From Bryum argenteum (lineage: Eukaryota > Streptophyta > Bryopsida > Bryales > Bryaceae), in assembly GCA_037043015.1 (NCBI GenBank), contig CM073327.1, forward strand, positions 3,764,727-3,828,726: 64,000 nt of DNA. Reading direction: 5' to 3'. The notes beneath the pieces are model-generated. The model saw only the letters and a program-made list of their open reading frames with translations. It had not been told where the DNA came from and did not search any database. Position 1 is the stretch's first letter, and each line of letters opens with the position of its first letter. The translations under genes were made by a program, and so were the position numbers. Shown here one piece after another: positions 24,475-35,446 of this stretch.

Positions 24475-24720
24475 GTCGGTGATCTTTTGATCTTTTGATG
24501 GTGGTGTTGAGGTTTCCGAGCTTGATAGACGCAATTTAGTTTTGATTTGTTGATAGCCAGCGAGGTTGAAGACTGGCGCTTTCCGTGTTGGTCGCGGTTG
24601 TGGTTTGAAGAAGAAAGTGAGTTTCGGTGAGATTTTGATAGGGCAATCGAGCACAGGCTGATCGGGAGCGTTTGGAGGTTTGGTTGACTGAGCTAAGGTT
24701 TTGAGCAGAGATCGCTTCAT
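24475..24720 (-). pseudogene. Truncated divergent ORF beside the acetyltransferase gene
   Basis: An open frame starts with ATG at 24720, only 72 bp from the opposite-strand start of the acetyltransferase gene. It gives about 82 basic, Pro/Ser-rich residues (MKRSLLKTLAQSTKPPNAPD at the start), then runs into repeat DNA at about 24475 that also occurs at 23095-23265. The open frame continues to 24334, but that part is repeat-derived. It looks like the first exon of a divergent gene cut off by a repeat insertion, or simply an open 5' region. No family recognised. Confidence 0.35.
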
Positions 24721-24792
24721 TTCACGTCTAGGATATATGTATACTAGATAATCTGCTCCAATTGTGTTGTCGAGGTGAGGTTGGAGTTGGCC

Positions 24793-26085
24793 ATGGCCGA
24801 GCGATACGTGCTTCGGGCGCTAACAATCTCCGACATTCACAAAGGTACGCAAATCGTGCTCATTCTGTTACACTATACGGTAAATTGCATTCCCTCACTT
24901 ACTCTCTCGCGCTCCAACAGGATTCATGCAGCTGCTGGGCCAACTTACCGTCGCGGGGGACGTCTCGGAAGCGCAATTCGCCCGTGAGTTTTTAAATCGA
25001 TCGTAGTTTCGTTTCCGGGATTCCGACATCTCTTGCATTGAATGAGAGAATCGCTTACTTGCTGGACAGAGAGAGTGGAGTACCTGCAACGGCTTGGCGA
25101 CGATCACCACGTTGCTGTGATCGAAGGTGCGCATTTTCCTGTCCTCTCGTCTCTTCTCTTAGGGTTAGGGTTTACTGATTTTTGCTAGAATGTGTTGCAT
25201 CACTCTCATATCTATCATTGGCATCATCATTTACATTGGAATTATAATTATCATCGATCACATGTGCGTTACTTGATGATGCAGATATGGAGACAAGCCA
25301 GATTGTAGCAACTGGATCTATCCTCATAGAATATAAGTTTGTGCGGAATTGCGGCAAGGCAAGAGCTTCTTCTTGAAAGTGGTGTGAGTCGAGCCTTTTG
25401 TTGCAGTTTCTGAAGTTTGCTGAGTACGAAAGTGATGCAGGTAGGACACATTGAGGACGTTGTGGTGGATGAGTCGGTGCGGGGTCAGCATCTTGGTCAA
25501 AGGTGAGTTTGGCAGCCACTTCTGAAGCAGGAGCTGATGATTGAGTACTTTTGGACTTCTCTTTTAGATCTTCCATGAACATTTTCAAAGAAAATCATTG
25601 GCTATCTCCCTGCAATGGCTCAGATTCAACCTGATTGAGGTACTACATATGGCATAAGGATGAAATAAGGGCAACCGCAGCTGCTCAATTTTTGTTAAAT
25701 GTAGTAATCTTGATAGTGATGTCTTAATTACAATGTAGGAACATACACTAGCTAAGAATGTAGTGTCTGTACTGAGATTATATTGTTATGAGCTGCAACA
25801 ACAGGATCATCGAGTTTTTGACCAACTTTGCGGAAGACAAGGGCTGCTACAAGGTCTTTTGGCTCAATCCACAATCCTTGAAAGTTGGTTCATTGTTCTG
25901 ATAGTGAAATACATGTGGTAAATTCTTTTAGTATGTTCTCAAGAATGTCTTTCATGTGATTGTAGCATTGTTTTGACTTGTTTCTTGTTGTTCAGGTTAT
26001 TTTGGACTGCAGCGTCGATAACGCATCGTTTTATGAGAAATGCGGTTATAAGAAGAAGGAAATCCAAATGGCTCGGTACTTCTGA
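24793..26085 (+). CDS. GNA1: Glucosamine-6-phosphate N-acetyltransferase
   Basis: This GNAT-family enzyme transfers acetyl from acetyl-CoA to glucosamine 6-phosphate in the cytosolic route to UDP-GlcNAc. Seven exons join in frame: 24793-24844, 24921-24983, 25070-25126, 25285-25358, 25441-25502, 25805-25853 and 25996-26085, giving 148 residues, close to the usual plant length of about 149. Family hallmarks are ATGSILIEYKFVRNCGK and VGHIEDVVVDESVRG (residues about 65-96). RGQHLG is the acetyl-CoA pyrophosphate loop (R/QxxGxG/A type), followed by KVILDCSVDNASFYEKCGY near the C-terminus. All introns are GT-AG except the fourth, which uses a GC donor (AAG|GCAAGA at 25359). The first ATG in context (GGCCATGGCC) is used. 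No targeting peptide is seen. Confidence 0.95.
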
Positions 26086-27254
26086 AACCTGTATATCAAT
26101 CGGTTCATGTTAACAATTTGATATTTTATAGTTAAGGGTAATCTACCACCAACTAGCCATGATGTATTTAATTTCTTGCAAGTGATTCGTCATTGCAAAG
26201 ATTGAGTCTTTTGCAACAATTTGAGAAGGTGATTTTTATGATTGCATGGATTTATATCGCATCAAGGTCAGTACCTCCTACCTTTCCGTAGTAGGTATGA
26301 ATTGAACTCCTGTTCCGATCCCTTCAATTTTGTGGTATCGTTATCAGCCAGAATCTGTTCTTTGATCCAGTCTTCTTCCTTTGAGTTTCGTACTCAGAGC
26401 GAAGTACTCTGCATTCCTGTTTTAATTCTCTTATTCTCAAAAATCCACCTCCTGCAAAATCTCCTTCGTCCTTATTCTTTTTGGGCTAACTTGGTCTGTA
26501 AGAATGTTACTGCATGGTTTAGTTCAAGTTCATATCAACAATTATGTAAAAAATTTGTCTATCTTCCTTCCAAATACGCACATTCATGTGTGTCACATAA
26601 AAAATGGAATGTAATGTATGTATGTAGTGCATGATGTGCATTTCAACCTAACACTTTTACAAGTTGAAGTGAATATAGATGTAAGTGCACACCCTAAGTT
26701 GAAGTGAATATAGTTTTAAGTGCACACATTAACACAACATATCATTAGCAATAAATTACCTGTGAAAAATAAATTGCATGTACTTGAATAATAGAAGTTC
26801 TACCATCATATCAATGGAAGCCTACTAGTGATATCGAGGTTCTACCATCGTATGAAATCTATCAATGGCTACTATCGAAGTTGTGTCTATCGTCACTGTC
26901 ACTGGCTATATCACTTGATACCATCGTATCACTGATCACTGGCTACCAGTGTATCAATGGCTACCATCGTATTAATGGCTACCATCGTACCATAGTATCA
27001 AAGACTACCATTGTATTACTGGTTGGTGATCAAGGTGCACAAGACAAACAAGTCTTATTTTCAATTTGTTATGAACAAATCTAAAACTTATGGAAACAAT
27101 ACACTAAATTTGCACCTATTTTCATACACTACAAATATGAGCCATATGCTTAACACTAAGGATCATTTGACTCTTAACCTTTTTCGTCCAGCGATCTTGC
27201 TTATTTCGGCATATAAGCAATGAAAGGGTTTTGATGTTCAAATCTTTTGTTCGT
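26086..27254. other. Spacer with small tandem repeats
   Basis: No gene is supported. A 35-bp unit (AAGTTGAAGTGAATATAG-TAAGTGCACAC) occurs twice at about 26660-26726. Imperfect CTACCATCGTATCAATGG-type units recur over about 26800-27020. Confidence 0.6.
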
Positions 27255-27460
27255 CTACTTGCTGAAATGGTTAGAGATGTCTACAGGCTGAAATGGTTAC
27301 TAGAGATGTCCTGAAATGGTTAGAGATGTTTACATGCTGAAATGGTTAGAGATGTCTACATGCTGAAATGGTTAGAGATGTCTACATGCTGAAATGGTTA
27401 GAGATGTCTACATGCTGAAATGGTTAGAGATGTCTACATGCTGAAATGGTTAAAGATGTC
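27255..27460. repeat. 26-bp minisatellite
   Basis: About eight copies of TGCTGAAATGGTTAGAGATG plus TCTACA. The central copies are identical, while the outer ones have small deletions or insertions. Confidence 0.95.
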
Positions 27461-27607
27461 CGTAATGCAATCGCTCTGAGTTAAAAGGCTATTGAAGAAG
27501 TAATATATTCTTATTTGATTCCTACCTAGTTGTTGATACCTATGAAACAATGAACATGTTATGTCGCCATAATGAATAGATTCTAAGAACCCCACCATGA
27601 CGATAGG

Positions 27608-27738
27608 CACAACCTCGACAATAGCCATAAGTTTCAACCTCCACACACGACACAACCTCAATAATAGCCATAAGTTTCAACCTCCACACACGGCACAACC
27701 TTGATAATAGCCATAAGTTTCAACCTCCACACACGAAG
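27608..27738. repeat. About 50-bp tandem repeat, 2.5-3 copies
   Basis: Units run from CACAACCTCGACAATAGCCA through TAAGTTTCAACCTCCACACA, with one or two substitutions between copies. Confidence 0.9.
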
Positions 27739-29854
27739 ACTCCATGGTACCTTGGCTCCTTGGCTGTTCTTTGCATTGGTCCAAACATACAAATACACTA
27801 CAATTAGACAGGTGATAAAGCAGCTACTGTTACAAAGGAGCCTAGGTGCCTAGGTAGAGGTAGCTTACCGGATCACAAAATCAAAGATGGAGTGAAATGC
27901 ACGTCCATGAATGATTCCACCAGATCCTCAGCTACCGTCATGCAAGCATTCAGCACAAAGCCTTTGCAACTTGAGTTGACAATGGCAAACGACTTTGTCA
28001 TGGACCGCCATGGCATTCATAATCTGAGGTTCACCTTCCGAAGTGCCACTTGAGCAGCATGAATGAAAGAAAAAGTAAGGCTTCCGCTAACGACGACTTT
28101 GTCCGCGCATGGGGAACTCTGTAATTCATATCTTCTGAATGATGAGCTGCCATCACACCGTAGTCCATAACAACGATGATTCCCTTTGATTATTCAGAGC
28201 CTCCCAAAAGGTAGCTTGCACACCCCTCTAGATTTCCTGCCTCATCTCCAAGTCTCTGGGTGGTTCTAGTATCTTCTTCCTTGTACAATGTTTTTATGTG
28301 CAAACCCATTGTTTGATGTAAAAAGGACAAAAATCTCGTGAGATTCAAAGTAACCGGCGTTCGGTTTTTGAAGGTCTCTCTTTGCTTACGTTTTTGCGTG
28401 ATTGGTCTTCATTTGTGAGCTTTTTCAAGGCTGTCGTTGCTTTATTTTTCTAACTTTGAGCTTTTTCTTTTCGATTCTCGCACATAGAGTACATTCAAGA
28501 ATCAAGTTCAGTGTTTTTTGATATGTGTTTACGTTTCTCTCAGTTCTTCAGTGTTGAGTGATCATTCATACGAAACTCCTGGTCAGCTATCTGAAGCAAG
28601 AATCGATTATGCAAGAATCACTATGGCAGATAATGTCATATACAAGCAAGTCAAGGCAGTATAATTATGCTTATATGGTCATACTAGTCTCCCCTCTAAA
28701 TGTCAGTATTACACGTCAAATCTCTAGGTATAGATGTGTACAGTTAGGGTACATATATACCCCTATTCTCTGGGTAGGGTTTATCACACCACACAAATGA
28801 TTCACTCTTATCCATCGATGTACCTCAAACACTCAACTGTACTGGAGGAGAAACAGAGAGACAGACAGACCATCGAAACGGAAAATAGGCCGGTATTGAG
28901 CATAGCTTGAACGTTTGCAGGTAACCAGAAGTACAACGAATCATTTGCACTAAAACCTTCTACACACAAATCAAGTTAGAAATGTCATAAAAACAGCGCC
29001 TGGATGGCTTCAAAGTTTAACCGCCGGAGTACCCAAGCTTCTGAAAACAATCCATTTTAGCCAGAGTCAAAGCTGCCTAAACTTACATGTCAATGAAAAA
29101 GGCAGCTTTGCAGTAACAAAACTCTAACATCTACACTGGTCCTGAGAATCCCAAAGTCCCTTTGGTACAGAGACAAAGATATGTTCTGGAGTTGATCAGA
29201 TCGGTGCACTGTACATACCCGCCTGGGAGCAAAAAGATCTGATCAAAGCGCAACTATCATGAGACATGGCCATGGCGACACACGAGGATTGCCACGATGC
29301 ATTGTACCGTAGCTACCCGTAGATCTATAGTAGAGGTAACTACTAACGGATGATTGAATGTGCAGTTATTTATTGAAGCTCGCCTGGCAGATTGGCCTGG
29401 TACTACTATGATAACTCTGCAAAGTGAAGGAGGGTGTGAGTGAGTGCCCCCACCACCAAATAGTCGCGTTTGGTGAAAGCCGACAGCCGCCCAAGCCTAG
29501 CTGTTTGCAAATCCTCTCAGGCATTTCCCTACCGCTCAAGTTAGAGGCGTCTAGAAGGTGACGGCCGGAGTGTTCTGGATCCTGCCATTGCTCACTTATA
29601 TCAACCGTGGGTCCAGAGATTGTAGTATCCATGAATCAGTTTTTCGATTCTAGAGAATCTCGAACTTAGCTTGACACTTTGTTCCTAGCGTCTCCCTGCT
29701 CATTGAGTTTTCTTCTTCTTCTCGGCCGGCATTGAAGGCTTGTGAGTAAGAGTTGTCAGTGCGTGCATTGCGATAGCGCAATTACTTGAGAGTACTTAGA
29801 CAGTCACAGTACGTGTTGCGAGCGACGAAGTGAGACCACGGACTAGTGATTACA
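27739..29854. other. Spacer and probable promoter of the heavy-metal-domain gene
   Basis: No coding region is recognised. A minus-strand open frame of 88 codons at 29366-29632 has no known domain and may be chance. The last 150 bp before 29855 contain a CT-rich stretch (TTTTCTTCTTCTTCTCGG) and are the likely 5' UTR of the next gene. Confidence 0.5.
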
Positions 29855-31131
29855 ATGGGAGACTCTGAGGTATGTTTTTTGCTGTCATTAGAAGTGCTTA
29901 GAGGATCGCTGCCTTACATGTGGCTAAGAAACAGGTGACCGGATGCTATGCAGGTTTGTTACACGGGAGGTCCTGCCCCTCCATGGCTGGACCATAACGC
30001 ATGGTACATCCCTGTGGAGCTTCCCCAGGAACAAATCGACAAAATGCCAGTAAGTACCAATTCAATCGCCAACTGCTGACCCTTTGCAGTTATGGCAGAA
30101 TGTCTATCAATCCAAGCAACTGCCTCTGCTTCCGCTGTTAAAATTTGAGCTCAGGCTGTGTTTGAAAATTCATGCGCTCACTGTCGCCGTTTAGTTAGTT
30201 ATCGACGCCATTGCCTAATCGGTGCTCTATGCAGAGGATTGCATTGCACAGAGTTGAGCTGAAGGTGAACATGTGTTGCAAGAAATGTGCGGAGATTGTG
30301 GGGGAAGAGCTCAGATACTTAGAAGGTACGTGCACGACACTGAATATTACTTCAGGAAGTAGATCGATAAGTTTCTCAATTGGTTCCGAAACTAACTGTT
30401 GAAGCTCGTTGTGTAAACTTGCAGGGGTGTTTAAAGTTGAAGTGGACCAGAAAGGCTCCAAAGTCACGGTGACAGGACGACCAGATCCCGACCGGGTGTT
30501 GAAGAGGGCCAGGAAAGTGGACAAGCATGCAACATTCTGGCCAGCACCGCCTCCAGCACCTCCTCCTCCTCCACCCGCTGCACCGGAACCGGCTCCCGAG
30601 CCGGCACCACCTGCAGTAGTGGAAGAAAAACCAAAAGAAGCTGAGAAGCCGGCTGAGCCTGAGAAGCCAAAAGAGGAGGAGAAGCCAGCTGAGCCTGAGA
30701 AACCGGCTGAGCCCGAGAAACCAAAGGAAGAAGAGAAGCCAAAAGAAGAGGAGAAACCAAAGGAGGAGGAGAAACCAAAAGAAGAGGAGAAACCAAAAGA
30801 GGAAGAGAAGCCGAAAGAGGAAGAGAAGCCGAAAGAAGAAGAGAAACCCAAGGAAGAAGAGAAGAAGCCAGAGGAAGCGAAGCCGGCTGAGCCTGAGAAG
30901 CCGAAAGAGGAGGAGAAGCCGAAAGACGAAGCCGTCGCAGCTCCAGTCCAGTTTCCTCCGTTTCAGTATTCGACGTATGAAGGCTATCCGGGGCCATTTG
31001 GATTCGAGTACAGGCCCAGCCAGGATTACCAGCGTCTCTACCCCAGCGACTACAACTACATGGGCCCCTACGGTCCAGCCGTGCCCATGATGAACCCCAA
31101 CTACCTCAAGCACGTCAAGATTGGTTATTAG
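29855..31131 (+). CDS. Heavy-metal-associated (HMA) domain protein, HPP/HIPP-like
   Basis: Four exons, 29855-29869, 29954-30049, 30235-30325 and 30425-31131, give 302 residues. After a short Pro/Trp-containing N-terminus, residues about 38-105 form one HMA domain: HRVELKVNMCCKKC carries the metal-binding CxxC, then VFKVEVDQKGSKVTVTG and DPDRVLKRARKV. A proline run and a long Lys/Glu/Pro-rich region of EKPKEE-type hexapeptides follow (residues about 142-240). The C-terminus is Tyr/Pro/Gly-rich. Family members bind Cu, Zn or Cd and act in metal handling or as protein adaptors. The protein ends in YLKHVKIGY, with no CaaX box, so it is an HPP rather than an isoprenylated HIPP. Introns 2 and 3 use GTAAGT and GTACGT donors. 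Confidence 0.92.
30615..30935 (+). repeat. 18-bp coding minisatellite in the heavy-metal protein
   Basis: Units of GAGAAACCAAAAGAAGAG type encode EKPKEE, mixed with EKPAEP units. The reading frame is preserved throughout. The long open frame on the opposite strand is a shadow of this array. Confidence 0.9.
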
Positions 31132-34100
31132 TTCCGTGCACAAATGTGAATATTGATATAGGCGATAGTTGTGTATAAGAATGGGTTGCATTGGTGGGAG
31201 AAGAAGGGTAGATAGGCGGTGTTTTTACAGGGGAGCCGAATGTCAGTGCTTCCACTTGCATCTGAGTGTGTGTTGGTAGGATATAGCAGTAGTTGATCAT
31301 AGCCCGCGAGTGTTATTGATTGACTTAAATTTTGGAACCCTTTCTGTTGAGTGTTAGTTGATCATATCAGAAGAGGTGCTTTCAATATGCATCGCCTGTG
31401 CTTTCAAGGAAGCTTTCGTAGTGATATTAAGATCCTTTCCTACCAGCAAGGAGGTTTTCTCAGAGGGTTTGTGCATCCATTGCTATCACAACGAGATGAA
31501 TGTTTGTATCAGAATATAAGTGTTTTGCGAAAATGTCCCTGTTCTTGCACCCTTAAGATCAACCCTGGTTGGATATGTAGACATGAATGAACGGAATCAG
31601 CTGTGCAATATGTTCTTGGTAAGTTCAAATCAAGTTTCTCAGCACTCAATCGATGTTCGAAGCCTGCTTATCCGAGGCGATATGATGTGACTGCACACAC
31701 ACTCGGTCACAAAGTGACAACTCTTGTGCATAATGACTGTACCGTGATGAGGACACCATGGTGCATTGTGCACATTAAAGTGTCAGATGTACAAGTCACC
31801 CTTTTGAAAAGCTGCAGAATGATCAGCAATGTGGGTGTGAGCTTGTACCAGGGGCTCGTTTGATGGTCATCTCAGAGTCTGTACCGTTCAGATTCCTAGA
31901 AATTACTGTGCCAATCGAACATGATCAGGTTAATATGGCCAGGAAAACAATCTCAAGGGAGAAAAATCCATACTTCTAGCCTCAGTCCATTATTGTGAAG
32001 TGAATTGAGCAAAGTGTTCTGGTTGTCACCTTGTGTTTCACCTCTGCAATCCACGAATCAGACCTGGACAACCTGCCTCGTACAAGTACTTGCATCATAC
32101 TCTTTTCCAGCAACATCGTAATTATACTTACACAAGTTGCAAATATAATAAACGATTTGAACCTTAGAATAGTTTTGAAATTTTGATCTTAAAACACCTA
32201 CTTATAAAGTATTTTAGAAAGTATCATAATTTGTATCGGATTAGCTTTGGTGTTTGCAAGTTCGAAAGTAATCTTTGATGATTAGAAACAAACTAAGTTG
32301 CAATAATATTAAACCTAAGATGAGTTGACACAATCCTAATTGCAACATTTTACTACCTAGAAGCAGTCCAGAAGTAAGGCAATGGGGATCCCCATACTCA
32401 TGTGAGTAAGATACAATGTGAACACGTCAATGTAAATGGGGGGATCTTTGTAGAATAAAAAGATACTCACATCCCCAATGTAAATTTTCAATTGGTGTGA
32501 TGATCATTCTACAAAATTGTAACTTCCAAAATTTGCTACGGTCCATAATTCGTGAATGCGGATTTAGTTAAATGTGGCAATCGTGTATTATTTGTCACAA
32601 GCACGGTATTAGTGCAATCCATTTAAAGGTCTCTCACTTTTTTTACAAATCAATTATTATTAGTACATATTAGAGAAACTTTTATAAATATTTCAATTTG
32701 TTCAATTTGCGCCCTTGTGCAATGCACGGTTGTATAAGTATTGAATTAAGTTTAATTTGTTTCTTTGTGCACATTCTAGAACTGGAAAAACAGAAGAATC
32801 TCTTGGTCTAGTTATGCAATCATACTTAGTGGCTAGCTAAGATTGTTGAGACTATCTTTGTGCCAATGTTGTAATTTTGAAGCCCTTCCAAAACTAAATA
32901 ATTGTCTTTTGGCATAGTTGCCCATGAAAATGTTAATTTTGCATGTAAGGATCAACATGTCTTCCTTCAGTCTTCCTTTAGTCTTCCTTGGCTCCAGGAA
33001 CTCTAAACAGAAGAGGAAGCAAAGTAGTTGAGTGACCATGGCTCAAATAGTGGCTATTCTAAATAGAACAAATCAAGATTGAATGAATTAAGTGGAATGT
33101 TGTAATTCTCCAAGAAACCTTATGGTTTACTAAATTAAGAATATAGACATCTAGTAGCAGAGTCCATAAAAGAAATGACAAAAATTTATGCTCACTATAG
33201 AAGTATAGATTGTAGGATTCAAAGGTTTTATTTTTGTTTTAGACCCTTGTCACAAAAGAACCCTCAGAAAATTTTCGCTGCACATATGATAGTCTTGCAA
33301 TGAATGAAGAAAACTCCCCCAAAAACTACAAAGAATAAAAAGCCAAGAGTAATCCCTTGCAGCAAAATGCATGCTATGTCTTCTTGATATCTTCGATGGA
33401 CTCAAGGTTGTCATACCGAGAGGGGGCAGGGATGTTGCCCGCCCAATTGAACTCTTGTCCGCCGGATGTGGTCAAAGGGCTGTTGATTTTTAATTGAAGT
33501 AAAAAACAACGACGTGGCAAGGGTTTAGGTGAAAACTTAGCCACATGGACGCCACGTGGGACTCATGACAAGGGGAGTACTAATGGGAGGGGCGGGTACG
33601 TACCCGCCTGCCATCAAGTCACCCCCCCCCCCTGCTCGTCCATTAATCCGCCTTACTGATAAGGAATTCGTCCTGCCCCAAAAGGTACCCGCCCTGCATT
33701 TTTGGCACTTGCCCGAAAACCACCAGCTCCCGCCCAGCCTCCCGGCACCCGCCCCGACGTCAAGGTGGATTGACACGTCACATCCTACATGGTTTTTTAC
33801 TGCAAATTGTCTTACCCACAAAAAATTACATGCCTCCTACAATCAAAGGGGGCACGCACGCCCGCCTACCCGAGACAACTCGTTCCCGAGACAACTCGTT
33901 CATCCGATATGCCCGCCCCATCACGTCAACACGCCCCACGTGACAACCTTAGATGAACTTGTGGTTTTTTCTACAAAATTAGACTCAAACTAAAATCTAA
34001 CCCAACTAATAAAATTGAAAGTCAATAGTGGATGAAGGAGAATAAGTCCTCAAGACTCTTTTTGTCTTATTTTTGAGTTTTTGAATTTTTGTAATGATAG

Positions 34101-34497
34101 AAATTTGTGAGTACATTATAAATGGATGAGAAGGGATGCATGTCCAATTTCTCTACTTGACAAAACAATCACACTGTAAGGTATACTGCTTGAAAAGGAA
34201 GCAAGATTATTGCTTTAGAGCTTGATTTGACATGCACTGGCAATGAGGATTTGAGGGTGTCATTTTAGGGCACCATTTTAAGAACCCTACAAATCCAACT
34301 TCAAAAATTCATAACAAATTATAGGAGAGTTTAAATTTGATGATTCCACTTGCATTAAACTTACACTTAATACATTCCAATTGCACAATAAAAAAACTCT
34401 AATCTCCTAAACTGAAATTCGTGCCATTTTTTAGCAGAGCTGCAATGAGACGTTTGTAGTCTAGGGAGTCAGAGCATCGCACAATCGACACGCCGGC
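31132..34497. other. Long spacer, no supported gene
   Basis: The first 200 bp are the likely 3' UTR of the heavy-metal protein gene. The segment 33400-33960 is noticeably GC-rich (many CCCGCC and GGCGGG words, a 12-C run) and holds a 15-bp direct repeat (CCGAGACAACTCGTT, about 33869-33901). Its open frame of 145 codons has no recognised domain. At 34250-34390 there is a copy of an interspersed repeat also found near 48680 and 56650. Confidence 0.55.
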
Positions 34498-34515
34498 TTC
34501 AGGAACATTTGAGAA
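34498..34515 (+). promoter_or_regulatory. Heat-shock element (four contiguous pentamers)
   Basis: TTCAGGAACATTTGAGAA reads as alternating inverted nTTCn/nGAAn pentamers, three exact and one TTT. This is the binding site for trimeric heat-shock factors. It lies about 345 bp upstream of the start codon of the small heat-shock protein gene. Confidence 0.7.
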
Positions 34516-34761
34516 GAATAAGCTGCTTCAATCTGGAAGCATCGATAAGTTATCACATGAAACTGCTGATTCAGATAGGCGAAGCTTTAAGTTTTGTTTA
34601 ATCTTAAGCATGGGAATGTGTCACGACATTTGTCGACATTTGGCAGTAATGCAACAAGTGCGGCATGGAACGCCCATGCAGATCATGGTTGATCAATCGA
34701 TCCATTTGACCGGTCGAATCGAAGGTCCGGGCAACTTCCAGCACTATCGGTAACTGTCGGA

Positions 34762-34768
34762 TATAAAT
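34762..34768 (+). promoter_or_regulatory. TATA box of the small heat-shock protein gene
   Basis: TATAAAT lies 91-97 bp before the ATG, which would leave a 5' UTR of about 65 nt. The distance and its uniqueness in the local context support the call. Confidence 0.7.
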
Positions 34769-34858
34769 CATCACGACAAGTCATGGGCTCCAACACAATC
34801 AGCCCAGTACATTAGCTAGCCAGCTTGTGATCCGATCTGAAGCTTGCGATCGTCGGCA

Positions 34859-35446
34859 ATGGCTTTGATTCCGTTTCTGGGGCGCCGGAACAACTTGTGG
34901 GATGTTCCGGATCCGATGGAGGTGATGGTGACCCTGTTCGACAACACGCCGGCGAGCTCGTTCGCTCGCGACGCGCACGCGGTGGCGAGCACGAATGTGG
35001 ATTGGAAGGAGACACCCAAGGAGCATGTGTTCAAGGCGGACCTGCCAGGGTTGAAGAAGGAGGAAGTGAAGGTGCAGGTGGAAGACGATCGGACGCTGAG
35101 CATCAGCGGGCAGCGCAAGAAGGAGGAGGTGCAGAAGACGGATACCTGGCACCGCGTGGAACGCTCCACCGGCTCTTTCATGCGCAGGTTTCGGCTCCCG
35201 GAGAATGTGCAGCTGGACAAAATCACCGCCAAGTGCGAGAATGGAGTGCTCACTGTGACTGTTCCCAAGTTGGAGAAGACCCACCCCAAGCCCCGCACCA
35301 TCAATATCGGTGGCCACGACACTGAGTTCCAGCAGCAGCAGCAGCAAGTGCACGTCGAGCACCATCAGCCCTCCGAGCACATCCAGGCCACCGAGCACCA
35401 CCAGGCCTCAGAGCACAGCCAGCCCTCCGAGCCCAAATCTGCATAA
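34859..35446 (+). CDS. Class I-type small heat-shock protein (HSP20)
   Basis: A single exon encodes 195 residues. The start is the ATG after CGTCGGCA; the codon at 34844 is TTG. The N-terminus MALIPFLGRRNN and the alpha-crystallin domain (residues about 45-140: DWKETPKEHVFKADLPGLKK, RTLSISGQR, WHRVERSTGSFMRRFRLPE and ENGVLTVTVPK) match cytosolic class I plant sHSPs. These are ATP-independent holdases that bind unfolding proteins. An INI triplet (I-x-I motif) near residue 150 would dock on a neighbouring subunit. Unusually, about 40 residues follow it, rich in Gln, His and Ser-Glu, with SEHxQ-type repeats. Class I proteins normally end soon after the I-x-I motif. A heat-shock element and TATA box lie upstream, so heat induction is likely. 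Lack of introns is normal for the family. Confidence 0.96.
   Translation: MALIPFLGRRNNLWDVPDPMEVMVTLFDNTPASSFARDAHAVASTNVDWKETPKEHVFKADLPGLKKEEVKVQVEDDRTLSISGQRKKEEVQKTDTWHRVERSTGSFMRRFRLPENVQLDKITAKCENGVLTVTVPKLEKTHPKPRTINIGGHDTEFQQQQQQVHVEHHQPSEHIQATEHHQASEHSQPSEPKSA

Noticed and set aside
27255..27738. Possible CRISPR-like array
   Set aside because: The units are contiguous tandem repeats without unique spacers, in eukaryotic DNA.
29366..29632. 88-codon minus-strand ORF upstream of the heavy-metal protein gene
   Set aside because: No recognisable motif and no splice partners; it overlaps the presumed promoter region.
30195..31191. Long minus-strand ORFs of FGFSSS and LLFLLF type
   Set aside because: They are antisense shadows of the EKPKEE-coding repeat in the heavy-metal protein gene.
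33537..33993. Overlapping ORFs on both strands in the GC-rich island
   Set aside because: GC-rich DNA lengthens chance frames; neither product shows a known fold or motif.
34799..35401. 200-codon minus-strand ORF over the heat-shock gene
   Set aside because: It is antisense to a clear HSP20 frame and has no domain of its own.
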